DNA of 64,000 bases, taken from positions 62,001-126,000 of the forward strand of contig NZ_JQNF01000010.1 in NCBI RefSeq assembly GCF_000745125.1, read 5' to 3'. Every line of letters starts with the position of its first letter. Position 1 is the first letter of the stretch. Under the pieces are notes generated by a model, which had not been told where the DNA came from, did no database searches, and was given only the letters and a program-made list of their open reading frames with translations. The translations under genes were made by a program, and so were the position numbers. This stretch comes from Carnobacterium jeotgali MS3. Lineage in GTDB: Bacteria; Bacillota; Bacilli; Lactobacillales; Carnobacteriaceae. Shown in pieces: positions 17,659 to 27,434 of this stretch.

Positions 17659-18234
17659 TTGAAAAAAGATACATCTTTTTATTGGACACTATTTTTATCT
17701 ACTTTTACATTAAGTGCTTTTACTTTTGGCGGTGGGTACGTAATCGTTCCACTGATGCAAAAACGTTTTGTAGCTGAATTAAAGTGGATTGATGAAGAAG
17801 AAATGCTTGATTTGGTAGCCATTGCTCAATCTTCTCCCGGCCCAATTGCCGTTAACGCTTCTATTATTATAGGGTACCGAATGGCTGGCATTCGAGGGGC
17901 ACTTTTATCTGTAATCGGTACTTCTTTACCACCTTTAATCATTATTACAATCGTTTCCTATTTTTACTTAGCTTTTCGTGATAATCCTATTGTAAATGCT
18001 GTCTTATTTGGTATGCAGGCTGGCGTCGCCGCTGTTATCGTAAATGTGGTTATAAATATGGTTAAAGATATAACAAAAAACAAACTAATTTTGCCTATTG
18101 TCGTCATGATCTTATCGTTCATTGCAGCAGCATTTACTTCAATCAATATTGTCGTCATTTTGTTTATTTGTGGAGCTATAGGGGCTTACACGACCCATAA
18201 AGAGACACAAAAAACTAAAGGAGGACTAAAATAA
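17659..18234 (+). CDS. Chromate transporter family protein, first half
   Basis: A 191-aa CHR-family membrane protein with about six hydrophobic segments. The diagnostic motif TFGGGYVIVPLMQKRFV is near residue 26, followed by QSSPGPIAVNASIIIGYRMAG. In this family two short genes make the equivalent of one long ChrA. The TTG at 17659 is taken as start because AGGAGG lies 6 nt upstream; the ATG at 17638 precedes that site. It is followed without gap by its partner at 18235. The transported anion (chromate, sulphate or other) is unproven. Confidence 0.88.
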   Translation: MKKDTSFYWTLFLSTFTLSAFTFGGGYVIVPLMQKRFVAELKWIDEEEMLDLVAIAQSSPGPIAVNASIIIGYRMAGIRGALLSVIGTSLPPLIIITIVSYFYLAFRDNPIVNAVLFGMQAGVAAVIVNVVINMVKDITKNKLILPIVVMILSFIAAAFTSINIVVILFICGAIGAYTTHKETQKTKGGLK

Positions 18235-18804
18235 ATGATTTATTTGCAATTATTTTGGAGCTTCTTCCAAGTCGGTGCTTTAAGCTTTGGGGGCGGTTAT
18301 GCCGCATTGCCATTGATTCAAGAACAAGTAATTGAGCAACACAATTGGTTGACAAGTACCGAGTATATTGATGTATTAACTATTTCACAAATGACTCCTG
18401 GACCGATTGCTTTGAACGCTTCAACTTTTGTTGGTACAAAAGTTGCTGGAATTCCTGGCTCCCTCGTTGCTACTCTAGGTTGTATCACACCTTCTGTTAT
18501 CATTGTTTTGTTGTTAGCAGTTCTTTATTACAAATACAAAGGTCTCTCTTTAGTACAAGGAGTCATCAAAGGGTTGCGCCCAGCTGTAGTCGCTTTAATT
18601 GCTTCTGCTGGATTGTCAATTTTATTAACGGCTTTGTTTAATAAAGATACTCTTCCAATTCAATGGGCTGAATTAGATTTAATTTCTTTAGTTCTATTTA
18701 TGATAGGTTTAGTTTTGTTACGAAAAACCAAAATTGGTCCTATCTATGTCATGTTAGCAGCTGGTCTGGCTAGATTAATCATTTATGGTTTAACGACTCT
18801 TTAG
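18235..18804 (+). CDS. Chromate transporter family protein, second half
   Basis: A 189-aa CHR-family protein, homologous to its upstream neighbour but distinct. It has LSFGGGYAALPLIQEQVIEQ at residues 17-36 and QMTPGPIALNASTFVGTKVAG. It has about six membrane segments. The start ATG follows the previous stop codon almost directly (TAAATG), with AAAGGAGG upstream inside the previous gene, so the pair is translationally coupled. Short-chain CHR pairs are thought to insert in opposite orientation and act as a heterodimer. Confidence 0.88.
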   Translation: MIYLQLFWSFFQVGALSFGGGYAALPLIQEQVIEQHNWLTSTEYIDVLTISQMTPGPIALNASTFVGTKVAGIPGSLVATLGCITPSVIIVLLLAVLYYKYKGLSLVQGVIKGLRPAVVALIASAGLSILLTALFNKDTLPIQWAELDLISLVLFMIGLVLLRKTKIGPIYVMLAAGLARLIIYGLTTL

Positions 18805-18836
18805 ATCAAATTGTTTTCCAGAAAGCAGGTGTCTAT

Positions 18837-19544
18837 ATGTTTGAATTGGAATATAGCGAAATTTTTCTTCGCTTGATAATGTCTGTTGTGTTTGGAAGTA
18901 CTATTGGATATGAACGTGAAATAAAAGGCCATGATGCTGGTTTACGAACACATATATTGGTCTGTGTGGGTGCATGTATTATTACTTTAGTTCAGTTGCA
19001 AGTAACTTACAGCACGGTTGAAATGGCATTAAGTGAATCAGATTTAACGCAAGTTTTAAATACAGATATGACACGGATGCCAGCTCAAATCATTAGTGGT
19101 ATTGGATTTTTAGGCGCTGGTACGATTATCGTAACGAAAAAAAGTGTGACAGGATTAACCACGGCTGCTTCTATTTGGACTGTTGCTGGTTTAGGTATAG
19201 CGGTAGGAATGGGAAGCTATTTTCTAGCTTTAATCGGATGTTTGATTATCTTACTCGTTTTACGTGTCATAAAAAAAGTATTTCGTGTTCAAAGTTCGAA
19301 AAGAATTGAAATTTATTATACAAACCGTGAAGAAACTAAAAAGTTTTTGACCCGTTACTTTGCTAATATGAGCATTAATGTCCTTGGTTTAGATTACAGC
19401 GTAGATACAAATAACGTAGAAAAAAATAGTTACATCAACCTTTATACACTTAGTTTGCCAGACACTATTTCCATTTCTTCAGTAGTAGAAGATCTTTCTG
19501 AATTTGAACATATTCGTCGAATTCATACATTAAGAGAAAATTAA
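18837..19544 (+). CDS. mgtC: MgtC/SapB family membrane protein
   Basis: A 235-aa protein. The N-terminal ~135 residues hold about four or five membrane helices with the MgtC signatures GYEREIKGHDAGLRTHILV and GIGFLGAGTIIV, then TTAASIWTVAGLGIAVG. The C-terminal ~90 residues form a soluble ACT-like domain. MgtC proteins affect magnesium homeostasis and F-ATPase in other bacteria; the role here is not shown. It lies 32 bp after the chromate-type pair on the same strand and may be co-transcribed. A strong terminator follows. Confidence 0.9.
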   Translation: MFELEYSEIFLRLIMSVVFGSTIGYEREIKGHDAGLRTHILVCVGACIITLVQLQVTYSTVEMALSESDLTQVLNTDMTRMPAQIISGIGFLGAGTIIVTKKSVTGLTTAASIWTVAGLGIAVGMGSYFLALIGCLIILLVLRVIKKVFRVQSSKRIEIYYTNREETKKFLTRYFANMSINVLGLDYSVDTNNVEKNSYINLYTLSLPDTISISSVVEDLSEFEHIRRIHTLREN

Positions 19545-19561
19545 TTGTAAAATTTTCAAAA

Positions 19562-19600
19562 AAAGAACAAAAGTGAAAACTCACTTTTGTTCTTTTTTTA
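19562..19600. terminator. Bidirectional terminator between mgtC and yfhO
   Basis: Stem AAAGAACAAAAGTGA / TCACTTTTGTTCTTT with a 4-nt loop, A-rich before and T-rich after. It is positioned between convergent genes. Confidence 0.9.
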
Positions 19601-19624
19601 CGCTATAAAATTGACGGTGTCTCT

Positions 19625-22375
19625 CTAGTGTTTATTCAAAAACAACTGGTTAATCACTACTAAACCAATTCCTACTAAAGAAAGTATGGCTCCTAGAACT
19701 AAAAATGGCGGTTGATACGTAAAGGTAACTTCTGAATTTCCAGCTGCTAGCGGAAGTCCAATGAAGCCTTCATTAACTATAAGCGTTTCAACCTTCTCTC
19801 CATTCACTGTTGCTTTCCACCCCTTAGTATAAAGAATCGTTGTGGATAAAATAGACGGTTCACTCATTGTAATTGAGCCGTTAACTTTTTTATTATTAAA
19901 AGTATCAATGTTTAATTGATTGTCTCTTTTTTCCGCAACTCTAGCTGAATACTCTTCATCTAATGGAACAATAAAGACTGTAATATCTTTCAAAGCATAT
20001 TTTCCTGCTTTAGAAAATTGAAGGGTGAGTGTATCATCTGTGCTGTCTTCATCTTGGTATCCCATATTAAACAACATTTTTGATCGCTTAATGTAAGAGC
20101 TAAAACTTAGCACATCGGATTGGCGGATGGATTTTTTCCGTTCGCCTAATGCTACTCTAGCCGTAAAACTTGTTGGCGTTCCAGTAAGTGGATCACTCAC
20201 GCTTGGTGTGAAATCCAATCCTTCCAAGTATACGTAGACTTCAGCATTTCTTAGAATAGTGGGGTCCTCTAATAACAACTCAACTTCTCCATTCTCTTCT
20301 TTTACCGTTATCCCGTCTTTTTCGACGCTAACGTTGCTTTGATTCTTTGGACTTATTTGGACTTCTTTACTTTCAACATTTAACGGTTGGGCAAATACGG
20401 TTAAGTCCACTGGATCCACTTCTTTTTCATCTATAACAACACCATAAGATAAGAATTGTTCTTTTTCAATAGGATTCATCTTTTCAAATGATTCATACGT
20501 TAAATAAGTGGCATTAGCATAAGCAAATGGGAAATAATTTTGAGTTTCAGCTACACTAAAAGTTGAACTTTTATCGGATAGTTCTTCCACTACTTCATAT
20601 CCATATGGAAGATAGGCTTCATTTTTTTTCTCTGTCAGAATGTAACGGATACCTAAAAAATTATTGGCAATTTGACGGTCGTCGAAGCCATTTCTTAAAG
20701 GTTGGATCAGTTGAAATTGACTTGTTTCTAATTGTCGGGCAAAATTTGAAATATATCCATTTGATACCGATAAATAAGAATTCAGTCCCATTTTTTCTAA
20801 GATGATCAGTTGGTTTTTCACATGGTTATCTTTACTTGTCACTCCGATTCGAGAAATATCATCATCTTTTGGCAGTTCCTGCTCAAGCCCATCAAAAGTT
20901 GATAAATACTCTTCATCTATTGTTCCATAGTCAACGGATAACTCGATTGAATTTTGTCCCCAGGGATAATAGTAATCCATTGCATTGTAGCCTAAATTCA
21001 CCATAATGAGGACCAGCAAAGAAGCAGAATAAAGCCATTTAGAGCGGATTGTCAGCGTCCTTTTGTCCTGTTGTGTATTTGCTACGACTACTATCAGCCA
21101 CATCATGCCTGCAAAGATCAATGGAGTGATAAAAGCTGTTCTAAATTCGGTAAACTGAACCATTACAACAATTGCTCCACTGTAAATTAGGAGCACCCAG
21201 CCCATAGCTGTATACTCGTTTTTCTTTAATTTGAACCGATTATTGTAAAGCATAGCAGCTCCTAAAGAACTAAACAAAGGGATGGCAAACGTCCATCGAT
21301 TGTATGGACCTGCAAAGCCGTTCATAATAGAACCAAATACTGGCAATACTAACATTACTGCAAACAAACCTAGACTAGCTGAAATAAAGCCGAATTTTTT
21401 TCGTTTTATCCAAAGCATAGGAAGCAATAATAATGCAAAAGAAGAGAATCCAAATACCGTCCATAGGTACCGTTCAGAAATAAATAAATTTAGAATCAAA
21501 GACCAATAGTACTTAACAGGGTAAACAAGCAGTCCACTGGCAAACTTTCCAGGTTCTCTTGAAGACTGTAGGAATCCCCCTACAATCGGGACAAATAAAG
21601 CACATGAGAGCAATAACCCAATCAAATAAGAATAAACGGCTTTCCAAACATAATTCAGTAAATGTTTGATGGGTTTCTTTCCATAAAGATGAAAATACCG
21701 TATAACAGCATAAATAAAAATCAGTACACTCAACATATAAAAGAAATAGAAATTGCTGCACGCACTGAGAAATATGATTGCAATAAAGAATGTGTTTGAT
21801 TCATTGTGCAGAATCTTTTCGATCCCAATGCACAATAACGGGAAAAATAGCATCGGCATGAGGAAAAATGGATGCCTCGTGACATTTAAAACAACATAAA
21901 AAGTAAAGGTATACATCACTGTACCGACTAAAGCACCCGAGCTGCCGACTTGCATCCTGCGACAATAAAATAAAAAGGCAACTCCTATAGCGTAAACACG
22001 TAGCAATACCAACACATGGTAAGCAAGTTCAGTCATACTTGCGGGAAACAGCAACCCAAGATAAACAAACGGATCCCCGACCACATAATACCCATAAGCA
22101 CTTAGTACATCTGCTCCCATACCGTTTGTCCAGTCCCAAAAGGGGAAACCAGCTGCTGGGTCTGCAAAATAATCTTTGATTATAGTCAGGTAATCTTTAA
22201 AAATTAAATAGTGCTGTGAAAATCCATCACCTTCCCAGATAAATGATTTTTGCAACACTACAAAGTAACTATAAATACCAATAATCATAATTAAAAATAA
22301 TCCAGTAAAGAGAGCAAAAGTTTGTTTAGTGATTTTTTTTTCTTCAAATAAATTTCTGCCAAGGTTTTTTAGCAC
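19625..22375 (-). CDS. yfhO: YfhO family membrane glycosyltransferase
   Basis: A 916-aa GT-C-like integral membrane protein. It has a dozen or more hydrophobic segments in residues 15-460, a large extracellular part (~470-880) and a last helix at the C-terminus (PFLVLGAILSLVGIGLVVI). Near the N-terminus is WEGDGFSQHYLIFKDYL with an Asp in the first outer loop, as expected for GT-C enzymes. In Bacillus and Listeria, YfhO moves GlcNAc from a lipid carrier to lipoteichoic acid outside the cell. The operon with GtrA and CsbB homologues supports the same role. Confidence 0.88.
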   Translation of the reverse strand: MLKNLGRNLFEEKKITKQTFALFTGLFLIMIIGIYSYFVVLQKSFIWEGDGFSQHYLIFKDYLTIIKDYFADPAAGFPFWDWTNGMGADVLSAYGYYVVGDPFVYLGLLFPASMTELAYHVLVLLRVYAIGVAFLFYCRRMQVGSSGALVGTVMYTFTFYVVLNVTRHPFFLMPMLFFPLLCIGIEKILHNESNTFFIAIIFLSACSNFYFFYMLSVLIFIYAVIRYFHLYGKKPIKHLLNYVWKAVYSYLIGLLLSCALFVPIVGGFLQSSREPGKFASGLLVYPVKYYWSLILNLFISERYLWTVFGFSSFALLLLPMLWIKRKKFGFISASLGLFAVMLVLPVFGSIMNGFAGPYNRWTFAIPLFSSLGAAMLYNNRFKLKKNEYTAMGWVLLIYSGAIVVMVQFTEFRTAFITPLIFAGMMWLIVVVANTQQDKRTLTIRSKWLYSASLLVLIMVNLGYNAMDYYYPWGQNSIELSVDYGTIDEEYLSTFDGLEQELPKDDDISRIGVTSKDNHVKNQLIILEKMGLNSYLSVSNGYISNFARQLETSQFQLIQPLRNGFDDRQIANNFLGIRYILTEKKNEAYLPYGYEVVEELSDKSSTFSVAETQNYFPFAYANATYLTYESFEKMNPIEKEQFLSYGVVIDEKEVDPVDLTVFAQPLNVESKEVQISPKNQSNVSVEKDGITVKEENGEVELLLEDPTILRNAEVYVYLEGLDFTPSVSDPLTGTPTSFTARVALGERKKSIRQSDVLSFSSYIKRSKMLFNMGYQDEDSTDDTLTLQFSKAGKYALKDITVFIVPLDEEYSARVAEKRDNQLNIDTFNNKKVNGSITMSEPSILSTTILYTKGWKATVNGEKVETLIVNEGFIGLPLAAGNSEVTFTYQPPFLVLGAILSLVGIGLVVINQLFLNKH

Positions 22376-22380
22376 TTACT

Positions 22381-22797
22381 TCACTTCCCTTGTTTGAAAA
22401 TAAAAAATTTACTAAAGACATAGTTCAAAGCAACAACAATGAATTGTGTAATGATTTTTGCCAAATTAGCATCTATATCTAGTCCATCAACCAGAAGCCA
22501 CATGCTTCCCATATCAAATACAGCCGATAATAAACGAAAAGACACAAATAAACTAAATTCTTTCAGCCACATTTGAAAGGTTGGTGTTTCTGATTTAAAC
22601 ACATACTTTTTATTGGTAAAAAAGGCAAATAAAATTGAAACAATAATGGCAATGGCATTTGCAACTAAGTAATGCGCTCCAAAAATAGAATCAAATAAAT
22701 AAAATACAACAATATTAACCACGGTCGTTAGGCCGCCAAAAACTAAATAACCAATTACTTCTTCGTATCTGCTAATAAACTTTTTTATCTTAGTCAT
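22381..22797 (-). CDS. GtrA/GtcA family flippase
   Basis: A 138-aa protein with four membrane helices, including YLVFGGLTTVVNIVVFYLF near the N-terminus and the FTNKKYVFKS motif in the central loop, both characteristic of GtrA/GtcA. The family is thought to flip polyprenyl-phosphate sugars across the membrane. It sits between the GT2 gene (8-bp overlap with its 3' end) and yfhO (5-bp gap), so all three are likely translated from one mRNA. Its place in the pathway is inferred from Listeria GtcA. Confidence 0.9.
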   Translation of the reverse strand: MTKIKKFISRYEEVIGYLVFGGLTTVVNIVVFYLFDSIFGAHYLVANAIAIIVSILFAFFTNKKYVFKSETPTFQMWLKEFSLFVSFRLLSAVFDMGSMWLLVDGLDIDANLAKIITQFIVVALNYVFSKFFIFKQGK

Positions 22798-23791
22798 TTC
22801 TACCGTCCATCTCTTTCTTTAATTCTTTTGTTTCATCGGAATCTGTTTTACCCTTCTCACTTTCATTTTCTGAATACTCTTGAATAAAGTAAACTGGCCG
22901 TTCCTTCGTTTCAACAAAAACACGACCTAAATATTCACCAATGATTCCAAGTGAAATGAGTTGAATACCACCTAAAAATAAAATACCCGCAATTAAGGAT
23001 GGGTATCCAGCTACTGTTGTTCCAAATAAAGCCGTTCTTATAATCTCAATAGCTAAGTAGACAAAAGCAAATATTGAGATGATACAGCCAATAATTGACC
23101 AGATCCTTAAAGGAATCGTACTATAAGAAGTTATTCCATTCAATGCTAAATTCATTAAAGCCGAAATTTTCCATTTTGTTTCTCCAGCTGCTCTAGCTTC
23201 TGCTATATACGAAATTTCTTTCTTTTTAAATCCTATCCAGCCATACATTCCTTTGGTATAACGCTCATGTTCTCTCAGTTGTCTTAAAGCTTCAACACAT
23301 TTTTTATCCAATAATCTAAAGTCTCCAGCTTGAGGATAAACTTTTACTTTAGCTACTTTTTGCAACACACGGTAGTACATATCAGATGTCCATTTTTTTA
23401 ACCATTTTTCTCCTTGACGTTCTTTTCGAACAGCATAGACGTCATCATACCCTTCTTCCCACCAATGGATCATTTCAGCGAATGTTTCTGGCGGTTGCTG
23501 TAAATCAGCATCTATAATGATTAGCGCATCTCCATTAGCATAATCAAACCCTGCTAACATGGCTGTCTCTTTGCCAAAATTGCGTGACAAATCAACATAT
23601 TGTACGCGCGAGTCTTTTTGCTTGAATGCTTTTATTTGTTCAAGCGTTCTGTCTTTACTGCCGTCGTTCACAAATAGAAATTCAAATGCATACTGAGATA
23701 ACTCTCCACAAACTGCCTCTAATTTTTTGTACATTTTGTCAATAACTGCCTCTTCATTATAAGCAGGAATCAATATTGTAATAGTTTTCAT
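22790..23791 (-). CDS. csbB: GT2 polyprenyl-phosphate glycosyltransferase, CsbB type
   Basis: A 333-aa family-2 glycosyltransferase. The GT-A domain has TILIPAYNEE at residues 5-14, LSRNFGKETAMLAGF and the metal-binding IIIDADLQQPPE (~95). Two C-terminal membrane helices (~235-300) surround LGIIGEYLGRVFVETKERP, as in CsbB, GtrB and DPM-type enzymes. It should load a sugar (GlcNAc in B. subtilis) on undecaprenyl phosphate at the inner face. It is the first gene of the csbB-gtrA-yfhO set. Confidence 0.9.
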   Translation of the reverse strand: MKTITILIPAYNEEAVIDKMYKKLEAVCGELSQYAFEFLFVNDGSKDRTLEQIKAFKQKDSRVQYVDLSRNFGKETAMLAGFDYANGDALIIIDADLQQPPETFAEMIHWWEEGYDDVYAVRKERQGEKWLKKWTSDMYYRVLQKVAKVKVYPQAGDFRLLDKKCVEALRQLREHERYTKGMYGWIGFKKKEISYIAEARAAGETKWKISALMNLALNGITSYSTIPLRIWSIIGCIISIFAFVYLAIEIIRTALFGTTVAGYPSLIAGILFLGGIQLISLGIIGEYLGRVFVETKERPVYFIQEYSENESEKGKTDSDETKELKKEMDGRND

Positions 23792-23957
23792 TCAATCTAA
23801 CCTTTCATTACCATCCTTAGAACTATATCATGCATACGTTCGTCTCCTATCCAGTATATATTACAGGAAAATAGACGTCTAATTTTGACACTTCAAATGA
23901 GAATATTCTCTTAAATCGCTAAGTGTACACGGTTTCATTTCATGAATAAAGAAAAAA

Positions 23958-23982
23958 AACGGAGTAGAAAGACTACTCCGAA
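23958..23982 (-). terminator. Terminator of the glucose dehydrogenase gene
   Basis: Hairpin CGGAGTAG / CTACTCCG with a 5-nt loop, followed on the minus strand by eight T residues. Confidence 0.8.
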
Positions 23983-24008
23983 TAAAGACTAGTTATTTTT
24001 TAATCTCT

Positions 24009-24794
<786 letters not shown>

Positions 24795-24997
24795 CTAACT
24801 CCTCCTCTTATTTTCATTTGATAAAGGCTCCATTAAGTATAACTCACCAAAAATACAGCGTCTATTTTCAACCCTCTACCTCACCATTAACCTGATTTAA
24901 TCGTTCAGCTTATTATTCGCTTTTAAACAAAACAAGAGTAAAATGTAAACTAAAGAGGATTCATGTACACCATTAATTACAGGAAGTAGGGATTAAA

Positions 24998-25684
24998 TTG
25001 AAACTTATTTTTGTGCGACACGGATTGAGTGAATGGAACAAGTTAAATCAATTTACCGGATGGATGGATGCTGATTTAAGTGAGCAAGGGTACGAAGAAG
25101 CTCGCAAAGCCGGACAAAAAATCAAAAAAGCAGGAATTGAATTTGATTTTGCTTTCACATCGGTCTTAAAAAGAGCCATTAAGACTTGCCACATCGTATT
25201 AGAAGAATCAGATCAATTGTGGGTTCCAGAAGTAAAATCATGGCGCTTGAATGAACGCCATTATGGAGCTTTGCAAGGGTTAAATAAACAGGCTACTGTT
25301 GAAAAATTTGGCCCGGAACAAGTTCAAATTTGGCGCCGTTCTTATGATACTTTACCGCCATTATTGAAACCAGATGATCCTAATTCCGCTTTAAATGATC
25401 GTCGTTATGCGAATCTTCAAAAAAGAACCATTCCAATGGGTGAAAGTTTAAAAGTCACTTTAGAACGTGTGATTCCTTTTTGGGAAGATCACATTGCACC
25501 AGCCATTCTAGATAACAAAACGGTACTCATTGCTGCTCATGGAAACTCCATTCGAGCTTTAATCAAGTATTTAGAAGAAATACCAGATGATGAAATCACG
25601 GCATTAGAAATTCCAACAGGTCAACCACTCGTTTATGAACTGAATGAAGAATTGGCTGTAACTAAAAAATATTATTTAGACTAG
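24998..25684 (+). CDS. gpmA: 2,3-bisphosphoglycerate-dependent phosphoglycerate mutase
   Basis: A glycolytic enzyme interconverting 3- and 2-phosphoglycerate. The 228-aa protein has the phospho-histidine motif [10 protein letters not shown] (His8), the lower-glycolysis segments [12 protein letters not shown] and [12 protein letters not shown], and the second catalytic His in [10 protein letters not shown] (~181). It starts with TTG behind AGGAAGTAGGG. The last codon is followed by TAG, of which TA is the duplicated target and G is the first base of the MITE-like element; the pre-insertion stop would have been TAA. Confidence 0.94.
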   Translation: MKLIFVRHGLSEWNKLNQFTGWMDADLSEQGYEEARKAGQKIKKAGIEFDFAFTSVLKRAIKTCHIVLEESDQLWVPEVKSWRLNERHYGALQGLNKQATVEKFGPEQVQIWRRSYDTLPPLLKPDDPNSALNDRRYANLQKRTIPMGESLKVTLERVIPFWEDHIAPAILDNKTVLIAAHGNSIRALIKYLEEIPDDEITALEIPTGQPLVYELNEELAVTKKYYLD

Positions 25685-25948
25685 GGTGTGTTTTAAAACT
25701 AGTTTATCTCGAGAAAAATAGCTGCGGTAGGCCGAATCAAAATCGTTATCTGTTTGAGTAGACGTAATAAGTCCTCATTCGACTCACTCAAAGTCGTTTT
25801 TCATTTGAGTAGACGCAGCGAGTCTTTATTCGATTAACTCAAAACCAATTTCTATTTGAGTATGCACAATAAGTCATTATTCGACCAACTTGAAGTCAGT
25901 TTCTATTTGAGCAGACTCAATGAATCTTAGTAGTTTTCAAACACGTCC
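25684..25948 (+). mobile_element. MITE-like element, copy 2 (265 bp)
   Basis: Inverted relative to copy 1 at 7328-7593. It is flanked by TA at 25682-25683 and 25949-25950. The left end GGGTGTGTTTTAAAACTAG and the right end (minus strand) GGACGTGTTTGAAAACTAC form terminal inverted repeats. Inside are about four 51-bp units that each end near ATTCGA and contain TTTGAGTAGACG or a variant. No ORF or transposase is present. TA duplication fits mobilisation by an IS630/mariner-type transposase, but no such gene is in the window. Confidence 0.85.
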
Positions 25949-25953
25949 TAATC

Positions 25954-25991
25954 AAAAAGTCATCCCTTACGAAAAGAGATGACTTTTTTGC
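25954..25991. terminator. Bidirectional terminator after gpmA
   Basis: AAAAAGTCATC pairs with GATGACTTTTT around a 13-nt loop. It serves gpmA on the plus strand (now separated from it by the MITE) and the convergent gene at 26002. Confidence 0.85.
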
Positions 25992-26001
25992 TTTTTTCTA
26001 T

Positions 26002-26451
26002 CTAGTTTTTTTGAGCAACACTTGCTCTGCATTTTTCTACTTCAGCTAACGCTTTTTCTAAATGATTCTTATGCCATTTGGTTCCTGTAGCTAGTTTATT
26101 TATTTTTAAAGGCAGAATTTGTTCACCGGCTGTAAAGGTTACCTTGTGTAGCAGCATATTTTTTCCTACTTCCACCGAATCTAATTCTTCAAACGGGATG
26201 ATAAGCGGTTCTTTCTTGTAATCCATTTTACCTGTTACTTTATGAACGGGCAATAAAATAACTTTATCTTGCTCCATACATAACACAAAGTAAGACCCTT
26301 TTAACAACTGAGCATAAGCTCCAAATACCAATAAGGAACCTGTAGAAGGCATGATTTGTGCCCATACAGCTGTACTCTCTGTCATTGGATTCAATAAACT
26401 ATTGGCATCTAAGTACGCTATTATCTCTTTTTCTGATAACATTAATCCCAT
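26002..26451 (-). CDS. Hypothetical protein, PH-like fold suspected
   Basis: A 149-aa soluble protein with no signal peptide or membrane segment. The alternating beta pattern (SYFVLCMEQDKVILLPVHKV, then LIIPFEELDSVEVGKNMLLHKV) resembles small bacterial PH-like domain proteins, but this is a weak structural guess. GGGAGGG lies 7 nt before the ATG, so it is likely expressed. Its last codons end just before the shared terminator. The 314 bp upstream (26452-26765) hold AT-rich sequence with no structure I could assign besides the presumed ndk promoter. Confidence 0.7.
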   Translation of the reverse strand: MGLMLSEKEIIAYLDANSLLNPMTESTAVWAQIMPSTGSLLVFGAYAQLLKGSYFVLCMEQDKVILLPVHKVTGKMDYKKEPLIIPFEELDSVEVGKNMLLHKVTFTAGEQILPLKINKLATGTKWHKNHLEKALAEVEKCRASVAQKN

Positions 26452-26765
26452 CTTGTTCCCTCCCTTTTATCATTTAACAGACTACTTTAAAAATCTATTA
26501 AATCCTTTTCGATTTTAAAAATGCGTTCAACAAACTAGCCCACCAAACTAATCTGTCTTTGAGATATAACTAAATTCAGTATAACATTCCGTATTATCGA
26601 TCACTATTTTTAACTATCGGTACTAGATGAGTCTATCCTCACACTCATATGGGATGAAAAAAAGGCTGTTTGATATTTTCTGCTTATTAAAGTGCAGTCT
26701 TCTACACTAAAGAAGTCCGGCATGTTAAAATCATACTAACTAAACTTTTCAGGGGGATGAGTAAC

Positions 26766-27167
26766 ATGTTAGAAAAAACGCTTGTATTAATTAAACCAGA
26801 TGCTGTTGAACGAAATTTAATCGGAAATATTTTAGTAGAATATGAAAGAAATGGTCTGAAGGTCCTAGATATGAAATTAATCCATGCCACTACAGCATTG
26901 GCAGAGCAACATTATGCAGAACATAAAGGAAAACCTTTTTTTAACCGCCTAGTTTCTTATCTTACAAGAAGTCCATTAGTTGCTCTTATTTTGGAAGGCG
27001 AAAATGTTATCAGCCGCGTTCGAACTTTAAATGGAACAACAGATCCTGAAACCTCCCAAGACAATACGATTCGTGCGTTGTACGCTCTTAGTATGTCTGA
27101 AAATGCTGTACACGCTTCTGACTCGAAAGAAAGTTCAGTTCGAGAACGTGCCATTTGGTTTAGCTAA
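26766..27167 (+). CDS. ndk: Nucleoside diphosphate kinase
   Basis: Transfers gamma-phosphate between NTPs and NDPs through a phospho-histidine. The 133-aa sequence has LVLIKPDAVERNLIG at the start, HYAEHKGKPFF (Tyr/Lys region), RVRTLNGTTDPE, NTIRALYA and the catalytic NAVHASDS. The usual GTIRGDF and GSDS strings are altered (NTIRALY, ASDS), but the catalytic His and the conserved Arg, Thr and Asn positions are present. The ATG at 26766 is preferred: AGGGGG lies 9 nt upstream but directly touches the ATG at 26757. Confidence 0.88.
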   Translation: MLEKTLVLIKPDAVERNLIGNILVEYERNGLKVLDMKLIHATTALAEQHYAEHKGKPFFNRLVSYLTRSPLVALILEGENVISRVRTLNGTTDPETSQDNTIRALYALSMSENAVHASDSKESSVRERAIWFS

Positions 27168-27173
27168 AAGCTG

Positions 27174-27203
27174 TTCTCACTAAAAGAATCTTTTTTAGTG
27201 TGG
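27174..27203 (+). terminator. Probable ndk terminator
   Basis: CACTAAAAGA / TCTTTTTTAGTG hairpin starting about 10 bases after the stop codon. It is nested in a larger GTTCTCAC / GTGAGAAC inverted repeat. The tail lacks a clear T run. Confidence 0.45.
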
Positions 27204-27237
27204 AACAATTGGGGCTGTGAGAACAAACTAAATTTCT

Positions 27238-27300
27238 TCCGGAATGAATCCTTTACAGGACTACAAGCAATCTTTATTCCTTCAGCATTTCATGGCATAA
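27238..27300 (+). repeat. Possible remnant of the ~200-bp palindrome family
   Basis: CTTTACAGGACTACAAGCAA and the following ATTCC match one arm of the repeats at 2955-3149 and 59034-59232 (CTTTACAGGGCTACAAACAA in copy A). Only about 40 bp are similar, so this may be a single arm or a decayed copy. It lies in the gene-free space between ndk and the lipoprotein gene. Confidence 0.4.
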
Positions 27301-27434
27301 GGAGTCCCTAATCATTCTGAGCAAACCTTGGTTTTTCATCATTATTTAGTTTGCCAAATTATTAAAAAATAACTCATTTATTTAACTCCTCTTTATTGTA
27401 TACTTAAGAAAAGCTCTACTATGGGAGGAAAAAA

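Noticed and set aside
26757-26765. Upstream ATG of ndk
   Set aside because: The AGGGGG site touches this ATG, leaving no room for initiation; the ATG at 26766 has normal spacing and matches the family start.
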